Below, in pieces: positions 1 to 10,295 of a DNA stretch of 64,000 nucleotides (position 1 is its first letter; the number at the start of each line of letters is the position of its first letter). Made by a program: the position numbers and the translations under genes. Under the pieces are notes generated by a model, which saw only the letters and a list, made by a program, of their open reading frames with translations, was not told the DNA's origin and did not search any database. This DNA is from Diadophis punctatus similis (taxonomy: Eukaryota > Chordata > Lepidosauria > Squamata > Dipsadidae). The stretch covers positions 44,276,496 through 44,340,495 of the forward strand of contig JALIGW010000003.1 in assembly GCA_023053685.1 (NCBI GenBank), written 5' to 3'.

Positions 1-594
1 GGTAGAAAAATCACATTCCAACATAGGTGGTGCTGGATTTTTCTATTTTTCTCTCTCTTGTTTTTGGGGAGAAAGTTGGGGCTTTTTGTAAAAAATATAT
101 CTGTGAGTTATTATAAAAGAAACGAACTTTCTCAGGATAATATAAACACCATATCAAGGCAAGGACAGGGAACAGTGCCACAGACTAAATAAAAACGAGG
201 GCCCAGCGTAGTAATGGCAATTAATGCAACATAAAATCCTAATAATTACATGGTAAGACACCCTCCCTCCAACCAAAACAAAGTTCTGAGAAACGAAAAA
301 TCTGTTGAGACTGTTCTTAATTATCCGAAGCCTATTTTAGGCCTTATACTTCACCATTGAAAATGTCAGCAGTGTAGTCAGATTTGCATGGATCATAAAA
401 AGGGGTGTGAAGGCACAAACGGCATGTTAGTAGGATGGTGTTTTCCCAGATTAGCCCAGGTATCAATCTGATCATCATACTTTCTGAACATGAGAACAAG
501 TATTGCTCTGAATCAACCCTTTTCTCTTATTAAAAGTGAATGCTGATAAGTCTGGCTGACAAGGACATTTGCCCACACCTAAAAGGGGCTAAAA

Positions 595-938
595 GGGACG
601 CGGTGGCTCAATGGCTAAGACACTGAGCTTGTCGATCAGAAGGTCGGCAGTTCAGCGGTTTGAATCCCTAGCGCCGCGTAATGGGGTGAGCTCCTGTTAC
701 TTGTCCCAGCTTCTGCCAACCTAGCAGTTCGAAAGCACATAAAAAATGCAAGTAGAAAAATAGGGACCACTTTTGGTGGGAAGGTAACAGCGTTCCGTGC
801 GCCTTCGGCGTTGAGTCATGCCAGCCACATGAGCACGGAGACGTCTTCAGACACCGCTGGCTCTTCAGCTTAGAAACGGAGATGAGCCCCTAGAGCCGGA
901 AACAACTAGCATGCATGTGCCAGGGAACCTTTACCTTT
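595..938 (+). mobile_element. tRNA-derived SINE (Sauria-SINE type)
   Basis: The head resembles a tRNA gene with pol III A-box (TGGCTCAATGG) and B-box (GGTTTGAATCC) sequences. A long unrelated body follows, and the element ends in two ACCTTT units, the tail type known for squamate Sauria SINEs mobilised by BovB-type LINEs. Copies at 9827-10172 and 27528-27879 align along their full length, which fixes the ends. It is non-coding. The tRNA-like head is part of the SINE and not a functional tRNA gene. Confidence 0.85.
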
Positions 939-1544
939 AAAAAGGACAGGTGGGGCTTTGATGGTGTGATCCTGCCATCATCTGGACTTTGTTGATCTCA
1001 GGGGTTGACAGTTCTCTTTTGTTCCCTTTCTGCCCCAAAGCATGAAAAAGATCAATAAGGGTGCTACTTTTTGCTCAAGGGTTTTGTGAATGGGAGGTTT
1101 GCTGCTGTATTGCATTGCGTTCAGTGCAAATTTTTGGGGATGGTGCTTTTTGCTGATGCTGCTTCCCTCAATTCTAAATGTGCTTGTCAGATGGTTATCT
1201 CAACAATCTGTATCAGAGTTATTTATTTTTTAGGGCTGGCTTTAGGGTCCCATGGTTAGCTCCTTTTCCTGTTATGAATTCCTATCCAAAGTCATGCTTT
1301 TTATTTTGTTTAGGTCAGTAAGTGCTGGTTGTCATGGAAATACTTACATACATTGAGCTATGTTTGCCAAGCTATATTTAATGGAATGAGAAATGCAGCT
1401 GTTAGAGCCCTTCCATTTGGCTGTGAATCACAAAAAGGGGAAAACGCACCCAGCCTGGATCTACACCAGCATCTCAGTATTACATCTATGTTCATATGAG
1501 TTTCAAACCGTTTCATTTGCAACCATCAATACACCAGCCTCAAA
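939..1544. other. Unassigned, no gene seen
   Basis: I see AT-rich single-copy-looking sequence with only short open frames (longest 62 codons from 1071) that lack any recognisable motif. No repeat family was recognised. The first 594 bases of the window are similar. Confidence 0.5.
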
Positions 1545-1546
1545 TA

Positions 1547-1957
1547 CAGGTAACCCTTGATTCAAAACCACAGTTGAGCTAGAATTTTGTTCGTAAGTCG
1601 CTGCAGTTGAGTCACCCTGTGACTGTTTTTGCTATGGTTGTTAAGCAAGTCACCAACATGATTCAGCAAATCATGCGGTTGTTAAGTGAATCATGTAGAT
1701 CTAAGTCAAATCCAGCTTATTTAATGGATGCTTTTTGCCATTTTTTTGCCAGAAATACGATCATTTGACCGTGGAACGCAGCAACTGGTCAGAAATGCAA
1801 GCCAGTTGCCAGGTGCTTTGAGATGTGATCACATGACTGCCGGGGGGGGGATGATGTGGCAGTTATAACTTTGAAGACAGGTTGTAAGTAACTTATTTTA
1901 GTATGTCGTAACGTGAAATGGTTGTTAAATGACTGGTTGTAAGTTGATGACTACTTG
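1547..1957. mobile_element. Non-autonomous TIR element, TA-flanked (family 1)
   Basis: The ends are degenerate inverted repeats (left CAGGTAACCCTTGATTC, right GATGACTACTTG), each flanked by TA. Internal segments such as 'gttgttaagtgaatcatg' match three better-preserved relatives at 2741-3515, 22851-23222 and 24341-25013. TA flanks and short TIRs suggest a Tc1/mariner-like MITE. There is no coding capacity. Confidence 0.65.
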
Positions 1958-2740
1958 TATTGCACATTTTGTGCTAGATTATGGAGCAAGACTATCCAGT
2001 TGTTGATTAATCTGTTTGATATGAAAATCTCATTATTTATCCAGTTGATTGGAATAGACAGTGAGAGTCTAACAGAATACATGTCACGTAGCCCATAATA
2101 ATTCTGTTGCACCAGTCATGAAACGGGGACTTCCATGAGGGGAAGGAAGCCAAAAAAAAAATTCATGATCGTAGTCATGATCGCTCAAACAAAGTCCTCC
2201 ACCTTTTGTAACCTCTTGCATGCACAAGGCTCATAAAATGGTTGGCTTTGAATATATAGTTGCAGCTGTTCTTTTGACCTTTTTGACCACGCCCCAGCCC
2301 TGTATGTGCTGCAGGGTAGAGAAGAGACAAAACAAGACATTGATGGAAAGCCAAAAAGGTCTTAGATAAAGACCGTTCATCAACCGTCTTTGGGAAGTGG
2401 CAGTGATTATGTGGATGAACTCTAAGTGGAATGAACTCTAAGTAAAATATTATTTTTAAAATAAAAAATAACAAACCAGTCAGAACATTTCAGAACAGCT
2501 TCATACTATTTTTCTTCATCTTCAGTTCTTCAAGCCATGTTTTCATTCATTTATCCAATATTTGAATGTATGTTTAAAAGATTAAATTAGACATGTTTAA
2601 AAATGCGAGGATGGCTTTATTGAATTTGGAAATCTTTGGGGCCGTTCGTTTACTTTCTGGTTTCTTCTATGATTATTCTGTCTAAATGATAATAGATTTT
2701 GCTTGGATTCTCATTTCTATAAAGATGGTTTAGCTGATTA

Positions 2741-3515
2741 CAGATAGTCCTCAACTTACAACCACTTGTTTGGCGATCAAAGTTACGAGGGCACTAAAAA
2801 AAAGTGAATTACAACCGTTCCTTGTATGTATGACCGTCACAGCATCTGCACAATCATGTGATCAAAATTTGGGCACTTGGCAACCTGCATATATTTATGA
2901 TGGTTGCAGGATCCTGGAATCATGTGATCACCATTGGCGACATTCCCAGCTGGCACCCAACAAGCAAAGTCAAAGTGGGAAAGCCAAATGCATTTAACAA
3001 CCACATACTGTATTTTTCGGAGTATAAGATGAACCTTTCCCCCCCTAAAAGAGGCTGAAAATTCGGGTGTGTCTTATACTCCGAATGTAGCTTTTTCAAA
3101 GCTTTTTTTCCAGCCCTAACGAGGTGCTAACGATCTTCCCAGCTTGCAGGATTTTTTCATACCTACTCCCTCCGAAGAAGTTTTTTCCCAGCCCTAAGTC
3201 TTTGCAGGCTTGTTTTCATTGTTACTCCCTCCTAAGATGATTTGTTTCAGCCCTAACCAGGGGATAAAACAATGTGCTGAAGACTAAGGATGCTAGCCAG
3301 ATGAATACCTGGTAGGTAGATTTTTTTCCTATTTTCCTCCCCCAAAACTAAGGTGCATCTTATACTCCGAAAAAAACGGTAATTCACTTAACTGCACTGA
3401 TTCATTTAACATTTATGGCAAAAAGTTCGTAAAATTGGGTGTGACTCACATAGCATTCATCTTGCCTAGTAACCAAAATTCTGGTGTTAATTGTGGTCAT
3501 AACATGAGGACTTTG
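2741..3515. mobile_element. TA-flanked TIR element (family 1), interrupted
   Basis: The left end CAGATAGTCCTCAACTTAC and a decayed right end (about 3496-3515) are inverted and TA-flanked. The body matches the copies at 22851 and 24341, including the 'catgtgatcaccattggcgac' region. A second, unrelated TA element (3008-3379) sits inside it, so this one is the older insertion. Confidence 0.7.
3008..3379. mobile_element. TA-flanked TIR element (family 2), nested
   Basis: The termini are inverted copies of a CGTATTTTTCGGAGTATAAG-type sequence, and the flanks are TA on both sides (3006-3007, 3380-3381). It is inserted into the family-1 element at 2741-3515. Relatives lie at 38816-39823 and 56686-57310. 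There is no coding capacity. Confidence 0.75.
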
Positions 3516-4164
3516 TATTCCTTTTGTTGGGACCCAAGATTGCAAATGTTATTAATATAAGGATGGATTTTTCTGAGAAGTCCCAGTTCATTCTCATAAT
3601 TAAATCTACCAGTTGGGATCTTGAATCTTCCTTCCCACTAAGATTCCAGTGCAGCTGGGTTTTGGTAATGCTAAAGCAGAAGACAATTCCTGGACCGGAA
3701 CTTAGTTTAAGGGGTTTGTTGAGCATATTATCTCTGCTTATTTAGGAAGATGGCATTCAGGGAGAATGCCTTTCTATTGTCATGGAACAATCCCACACTT
3801 ATTTCATGTGTTTGATAGGTAGGAAATACAAAGGTACGTTTTCTGAATGTTATGGTGCAAACAATTTTACAAGGACCATGCATGTCTTAAGAAAGAAAAG
3901 GGATTCACCTATGTTTCTCAGCAAGATGAAGGAACTTTGAACAATTCCACACAAAGAATTAAGCAGCTTGTCTCAGCTATACCTGAAATCAGCATTAAAA
4001 ACTCCAGGTTGGATTGCAGCGGGTTGGTAAATTGGCAATTGGGCTGGATTGATGCTCAGTTTCCATTATGGCCCCTGCTGCCCTTGAATGGTGGTTTCTC
4101 CTGCTGCTTGCCATTCTCATCCATGCAGGGAAAGCAAATCTTACATGCTGGAACCTCTGTGGAT
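3516..4164. other. Unassigned, no gene seen
   Basis: No repeat family or convincing exon was recognised. Overlapping short frames (up to 112 codons from 3847) run into the neighbouring SINE and show no domain. Confidence 0.45.
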
Positions 4165-4396
4165 AGCAATAGCAATAGCACTTAGACTTATATACCGCTT
4201 CATAGTGCTTAACAGCCCTCTCTAAGCGGTTTACAGAGTTCAGCATATTGCCCCCAACAATCTGGGTCCTCATTTTACCCACCTCGGAAGGATGGAAGGC
4301 TGAGTCAACCTTGAGCCGGTGAGATTTGAACAGCTGAACTGCTGAACTAGCAGTAGCCTGCAGTGCTGCATTTAACCACTGCACCAACTCGGCTCT
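4165..4396 (-). mobile_element. MIR-like tRNA-SINE, minus strand
   Basis: Read on the minus strand, this is a tRNA-like head (GAGCCGAG...GTGCAGTGG), a 'ctcaccggctcaaggttgac' core, then 'ccagattgttgggggcaata' and a 3' part ending near 'gcggtatataagtct'. Six more copies of the family occur in the window (13530, 20550, 42412, 52470, 54328, 63440). The layout resembles MIR/L2-mobilised SINEs. Confidence 0.8.
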
Positions 4397-4667
4397 AATG
4401 ATTTACCAATATCTACTTTTCCTTTTCAGTATTGTTCCCTCCTTATTAGTCCCCATTTTTGTCTTTGCTCTTCCATATGTTTGCACACTCCTCGGAGGGG
4501 CATCTTCTAATCTCCACCTTCCTGGGTTCAATAAAAGTCTTGGTCGGTCTGCACTAATCAACCCAGATCTTCTGGGTCTGATGCCCATTCATCATCTCTC
4601 TCTAACCTCCCAAATATCAGGTCTCAACTGGATTCTCTTCTTCCTCACAAGATGAACAAATTGACCA

Positions 4668-4670
4668 GCC

Positions 4671-4766
<96 letters not shown>

Positions 4767-5185
4767 TCAAACATGTACAAGATAGTAGGTATTGGTATAA
4801 ACATAAACATTAGCAAAGTAGATACAGGTAAATTTGGACAATAGGACAGTAGGACAGGGACGGTAGGCACAAAGGTGTGCTTATGCACGCCACTTACAGA
4901 CCTCTTAGGAATGGGGTGAGGTCGACTGTAGACAGTCTAAGGTTAAAGTTTTTGGGGTTTGGGGAAGAAACCACAGTCAGACATTGATCACTCTGTTGCT
5001 GAAGTCGTATTTTCTGCAGTCGAGTTTCGGGCGGTTTACATTACGTTTGTATCTATTGCGTGCTTGTGTATTGTTGCAGTTGAAGCTGAAGTAATCATTG
5101 ACAGGTAGGACATTTTGGTATATGATTTTATGAACTACATTTAGGTCAGATCGAAGGCGACGAAGTTCTAAGCTATCTAAGCCCA
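4668..5185 (-). mobile_element. 5'-truncated CR1/L2-group LINE, minus strand
   Basis: The minus strand carries the C-terminal end of a non-LTR reverse transcriptase ORF (residues like VLPVNDYFSFN and NRYKRNVNRPKLDC), a 3' UTR, and an (AAAT)n tail seen as (TTTA)n on the plus strand at 4671-4767. It belongs to the family of the longer copy at 40256-42290 and the 3' end at 16578-16790. A small deletion near 4974 breaks the frame. Confidence 0.8.
4671..4767. repeat. (TTTA)n microsatellite
   Basis: About 24 nearly pure tandem TTTA units form the expanded 3' tail of the adjacent minus-strand LINE. Confidence 0.95.
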
Positions 5186-6044
5186 AAAACCAAAACTCAG
5201 AAACCAAAAGAACAAACCCAGGACCATCAAAGAAAACACAGATGCTGCTCCTCCAGCTCTCAACCCTGATATACAACAGAAGATTCTGACCTGGAGTTGG
5301 AAATTAAGCTTCCAATCCATAGGAGTCACAGTGTCAGTGTGGGGAGTAGTAGAAGATCATCAGGCAAAGGATTTTGGGCAATTTCAGGGGAAGGCAATTG
5401 AAGGCAGCTGCTTTGCAAATCTGACCCCATAAATTAGGGTTGTTTAGCTTCAACTGAGCATGGGTGGGGAATAAGAGCTTTAGGCATTTAAGGGCTCCTA
5501 GAAAGGAGATATAGTGATAACCTATAGCTATGAGTTATGTGTATTCCTCACTCTTGAATTGAATTTGAACAACTTGGATTGACTACCTCTTGGAAACCAA
5601 CTGTGGTACTTGACCATTACAGTTGGAACATATATTTTACATCTCAGACTGACTCCGGCACAATATGATCTTTCGTGACTAGGGTGAAAAATTAAACCTG
5701 ATTTATAGCTTGACCAGCATACATCACTCTCAATGCATTTCCCAGTTTATGACCGATTCATTAATTTTCTTCTGTAGTCCACTTTACCAGGTCTTGCCAA
5801 AAGTTTAATCTTTCCCTTTTTTACATTTTTAAATAGTCCAGCATGTTGTGTGATCACATACTTCACTGCACAATGTGTGTGCCCAAGTAAACATTACGAA
5901 AATAAGATTAAAAAAAAGATGGACCAGCTATGGATATGTGGCTACTCACAATAAGTGTTAATGTGCCTCTGTTTCCTGCTATTGTTGCTTCCTCAGATGG
6001 CTGTGAACTAAGCCTCTAAGATGCTAATCTTGTATCTTAGAACA
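5186..6044. other. Unassigned, no gene seen
   Basis: I recognise no repeat family, exon or RNA gene between the LINE fragment and the CR1 3' end. Confidence 0.45.
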
Positions 6045-6228
6045 ATTTCTTAGAACAATTAACCAGTGGAATGGCTTGCCTTCAGAAGTTGTGGGTGCTC
6101 CATCACTGGAGGTTTTTAAGAAGACATTGGACAACTGTTTGTCTAGGGTTAGGCTAGAACACCTCCAAGGTCCCTTCCAATTCTGCTGTTCTGTTGTTCT
6201 GTTGTTCTGTTCTGTTGTTCTGTTATCT
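6045..6228 (+). mobile_element. CR1 LINE 3' end
   Basis: The segment 'ggtttttaagaagacattgg ... cacctccaaggtcccttcca' is the classic amniote CR1 3' UTR. It ends in (TTCTG/TTGTTCTG) tail units at 6180-6228. Only the last 180 bases are present, so this is a 5'-truncated insertion. Confidence 0.8.
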
Positions 6229-6240
6229 CATAGCTCAGGC

Positions 6241-6581
6241 CAGGGGTCGGCAACCTTAAACACTCAGAGAGCCATTTGGACCCATTTCCCACAGAAAAGA
6301 AAACACCGAGAGCCACAAAACTCTTCCCGTGCCTGACTATTTCCTGAGCAGCCACAAAATTAGCATATATAGTTGAATTAAAGATTCTGTTTTCTTCTGA
6401 AACTTTTCTTTTCTTGGATTGATCCATGGTTGGCCTACCGGGGGTCGAAAAGCTTAACAAATTGCGCGTTGGTGGGTGTTGCACATTGGCAGTTGTGACA
6501 CATATTTTGAGCGACAGGGAGCTGCAGCAGAGGGATGAAAGAGCCACATGCGGCTCCAGAGCCGCGGGTTGCTGACCCCCA
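6241..6581. mobile_element. Non-autonomous hAT element
   Basis: The ends are CAGGGGTCGGCAACC and GGGTTGCTGACCCCCA, an inverted pair. The flanking 8-bp duplications GCTCAGGC (6233-6240) and GCCCAGGC (6582-6589) agree at seven of eight bases. The internal 'gagccacatgcggctcc' motif is shared with the element at 31571-31811. Open frames here are incidental. Confidence 0.85.
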
Positions 6582-6589
6582 GCCCAGGC

Positions 6590-7598
6590 CAACCAAAGGC
6601 CTGCAAAGCCATATCTGTAAGGAATGGGGTCAAAAATTTTAAATAGTAGCAATTACTTCACCCTGGCACTCTTCCCTATGTGTTACATGTGTGGTACATG
6701 TAAGACAGGGCCAAGACTTTAATTGTTTGGTTGTAGTTGCCATTTTGGGCTTTTTTGATACCATCTCCCACACATACCCTAGCTTGTGTGAAGGAGCAGA
6801 CTAAGCTTGAAGTGTTCATCTGTTGTGAGTCAGTTCTTTATTTGTGGCAGAAAAAGATGCATGTCCAGGGTCCATTGTGTATGTGTGTGTATTTGTGTAT
6901 AGTCTGTGCAAGTACAAATATTTAAAAATGACATTACTTTAGAACTATCTCAAGGGGTCAGGTTTCTGTCATCTTGTTCTGATGTATATTATAGTTCTGG
7001 GTTTCTTTCTATAGAGGTTTTAACAACGCAGAATTGTAAAAATTCCTTTTTATCTAGGAATTTGCAACTTCAGTAAGATGAATAAAACTTGGGTGGTAGA
7101 AATGCGGCTTATTTTAAACACAAATCCTTGAAGAAATGGTCTCACCTGCTACTGGTTCCAACCTGAAATGGTTGAAATTCTAAATGTGATTTAATGATCC
7201 AAATCTCTTTTATAAATGCTTATTTTAACGAGCTACTTTCCTTTCTTATTAAAGCCACCTTAAACTTTAGGACTATTGGTTTTATACTAGAGTAAGTATG
7301 AGAAGCTTTTCTCTCTCTTAAGTATCCACCCCAAAATCAACCTTTTGACTCTGGTATCTCCTTGTGCCATTTCTTTTTCCTTCCCAGCCCTGCCCAAGAC
7401 CAGATGAGCAAACGTATAGTCTTTGTTCATTTGCCATATAAAATCAGGATAATTTGAAATAAGAAAAGTTTTCTACTGTACATCTGGGTTACTCAGTTTG
7501 GGTCTCTGCAGGTTTTCTTATAATACCTCTTGTCCCTGGTCACTGGTAGGGTTCATGGGAAGAGTGAAGAGGTCCGTATTGAAGAAGACTGTTCTAGT
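6590..7598. other. Unassigned, no gene seen
   Basis: AT-rich sequence without a recognised repeat or exon. The right edge is the first copy of a 38-bp direct repeat described separately. Confidence 0.45.
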
Positions 7599-8768
7599 CC
7601 ACAGGGAAATTGTGAAAATGGCAAGTCAACAGTAGGCTTCTTGTAGAGATAGGATCCCTACTCACAGTCACTCATGCCCTAGTCACTTCCCGTCTTGACT
7701 ATTGCAATGCACTCTACATGGGGCTGCCCTTGAAGAGCATCCGGAAGTTCCAGTTGGTGCAAAATGCAGTGGCCCGCATGGTTTTGTGCAGACCTGGTGT
7801 GCACATGTATCACCTCTCCTGCGGGAAATGCACTGGCTGCCGATTTGCTTCCGGGTGCAATTCAAGGTGCAAGTTGGCATCTTTAAAGCCCTTCATGGCT
7901 TGGGACCAGGTTATCTGAGGGACCGTCTCTTGCCAGTCACATCTTCCTGACCCATCAGAGCGGGGAGGCAGGGAATGCTGCGGGTCCCATCCCCGAGGGA
8001 GATACACCTGGTGGGACCCAGAAGAAGGGCCTTCTCCATGGTTGCTCCCTCTCTCTGGAACATCATTCCCCTAGAGATTAGAACGACCCCCACTCTAGTA
8101 CTCTTCCGGAAGGTGCTGAAGACCTGGTTCTGCCAGCGGGCCTGGGGAACCCAGAGCGGGATGGAGCCCATTAAATGGCTCGTGTGATCTGCTGTTGCTG
8201 GGGCGGGGGGTGGGGGGTGATTTTATATTATACTATATTAATTTATTTGATTCTTTTTATTAGTTTTATTGTTTTAAATGTGGTTTTAAATTCTGTAAGC
8301 TGCCTTGAGTCGCCATGGGCAAATAGGTGGCTATATAAATTCAATCAACCAATCAATCAATCAAATAAATAAATAAAGCAGCAGGGAGAATCTTTTTGTG
8401 GTGGGGGTGGATAGGGCTGCAGTGTTCAGATCTCTGTAATCCTAGAATTGACCCATGTTCCTCCTTTGAATTGGCTGTCGATGGAAAAGAAAGAGCAGGC
8501 AATACATTGTAGGTGCTCTGTGTTCAACTCATTTAAAAAGGGAGTTGTATTTTATATAAAGATGCAACTTATTGTCTTGAATTGCATAGAAATAGATGCA
8601 TTTCATTATTATTGTACTTTATCTTTCCCTACTATTAAGTTTTATTAAGAGTTGGATTTTTCAGTATCTTGTTGCTATTTAGTGGCAACTTGGATTTATA
8701 TAGCACAAATATGCTAATGCTATGTTTAGGCCACAGGGAAATTGTGAAAATGGCAAGTCAACAGTAGG
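7599..8768. repeat. 38-bp direct repeats bracketing 1.1 kb
   Basis: An identical 38-base sequence beginning CCACAGGGAAATTGTG occurs at 7599-7636 and 8731-8768. Between the copies lie a 5'-truncated CR1 element and about 350 bp of non-CR1 DNA downstream of its tail. Confidence 0.9.
7653..8376 (+). mobile_element. 5'-truncated CR1 LINE with broken ORF
   Basis: The segment is homologous to the last ~500 bases of the CR1 reading frame at 10296-13301 ('gcactctacatggggctgcc', 'cccttcatggcttgggacca', 'gaagacctggttctgccagc') plus the CR1 3' UTR ('gagtcgccatgggcaaatag') and a tail of ATCAA/AAAT units. Frameshifts split the protein across two frames, so it is a dead copy. Its truncation point is close to that of the copy at 46532-47222. 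Confidence 0.85.
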
Positions 8769-8771
8769 GTG

Positions 8772-8895
8772 AAAAATGGCCTCCCCTCGCCCTCCGGAAG
8801 GCCGAAAATCAGCTGGCCAGCACGCACATTTGTGCTGGAGCTGACATAGGGCAAAGCCTCGCATGCCCTCAGATATGGTGCCATAGGTTTGCCAT
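8772..8895 (-). mobile_element. Truncated hAT fragment
   Basis: On the minus strand this matches the first ~120 bases of the complete hAT element at 48151-48545 (shared 'gatggcaaacctatggcac', 'tatctgagggca', 'ctggccagctgatttt'). No target-site duplication or second end is visible, so it is a relic. Confidence 0.65.
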
Positions 8896-9814
8896 CATGG
8901 GCATAGTCAATGAAGCAGAAGTAGATGTTTTTTCTGGAATTTTCTGGTGTTATGTTACATACTTGGAAATTAAAATGAATTTCATTCCCTTCTTGACTAA
9001 AGTGCTGAGCATTCCGCATTGCCAATTAGTCCTTTGAGGAAGTCTTCTGCGCCTTCTGCAACTGAATCTATGCCCTTGCCTGACTATTTTGCACAAGAAC
9101 TTAGAGACACTTGGAACTCTATAACAGAATATGGTCCAGAATTGAGTACTAACTTGAGTTGTGTACCATGGTATTCCCTAGTTGTCCTCCATACATAAAA
9201 GTTCTTCCTGCTTGACAACTGCTTCTAAAGTAGCCTAAGGAGCACAGCTGGATAAGAAGGGCCTGTCTATCACTACACTGGAGGGATCAGTTGACAAACA
9301 GCTGTTGGACTCTATTAAGCAACGTATGCCAGATGTTTGCATTGGCTCTAGTCTAGCACAGCTGTTCAATTAGGCATATTGCAGCAGGGAGTGTTTGCAT
9401 GTTTACTATCCTTTCCTCTTCATGGGAAAAAGAGGATTCATACCAGCTACTGGCCGGAGAATCTTCCTCCGCATTATGTCAAATGAGGTGGCAGCCTGTG
9501 AGTTTTTGGATTGAAGCTCTTTCTGATGGGTGGGCAAGATTATTGCACCGAGGGAACATTTTTAGATGTACCACAGCCCTATTGCATAAAACCCTGGCTT
9601 GGTCTAATGACCTAGTTCACCACAAGAGTTAGTCTCACTCCTTTTCCTTTCCTTTTCCTTTGGGAGGGGGGGGGAGGGAGGACATGTGCTACTTTACTCC
9701 ACATGAAGAAGGTGCCATGGAGACTTTAAAAATATTCTGTAGCTATAGTCCAAAATATTACTACTTCATTCAGCAAGTTTTCAGTAAATCCACTTGATAG
9801 ATTTGGCACTGTAT
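8896..9814. other. Unassigned; one G-rich tract
   Basis: No gene recognised. A pyrimidine run followed by a G-rich tract (GGGAGGGGGGGGGAGGGAGG type) lies at 9638-9681. A 77-codon frame from 9399 shows no domain. Confidence 0.45.
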
Positions 9815-9826
9815 AAGTTTGCATTA

Positions 9827-10172
9827 GGGGACGTGGTGGCTCAGTAGCTAAGACGCTGAGCTTGTCAATCAGAAAGTTGGCAGTTTAGCGGTTCGAATCC
9901 CTAGCGCCGCATAACGGAGTGAGCTCCCGTTACTTGTCCCTGCTTCTGCCAACCTAGCAGTTTGAAAGCATGTAAAAAATACAAGTAGAAAAATAGGGAC
10001 CACTTTTGGTGGGAAGGTAACAGTGCTCCGTGCGCCTTTGACGTTGAGTCATGCTGGCCATATGACCACTGAGAACGTCTTCGGACAGCGCTGGCTCTTT
10101 GGCTTAGAAATGGAGATGAGCCCCTAGAGCTGGAAACGACTAGCATGCATGTGCGGGGGAACCTTTACCTTT
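9827..10172 (+). mobile_element. tRNA-derived SINE (Sauria-SINE type)
   Basis: This is a full-length relative of 595-938. It is flanked by a perfect 12-bp target-site duplication, AAGTTTGCATTA (9815-9826 and 10173-10184), and ends in ACCTTT ACCTTT. The TSD shows a target-primed retrotransposition event. Confidence 0.92.
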
Positions 10173-10295
10173 AAGTTTGCATTATGTACCATAGGACATA
10201 AGGAAATACACTGAAATATTTTTAAAATGTTGTATGACTGTTATAGTCACGGATTAAATATAAAAATATTTAGATGTTGACACTGCCTGTGTTAC

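Noticed and set aside
595..670. tRNA gene suggested by A- and B-box sequences
   Set aside because: The sequence is the head of a multi-copy SINE with an ACCTTT tail; the same applies to the MIR-like SINE heads.
6149..6652. 167-codon minus-strand frame
   Set aside because: It is almost entirely a hAT element plus a CR1 tail, with no transposase motif.
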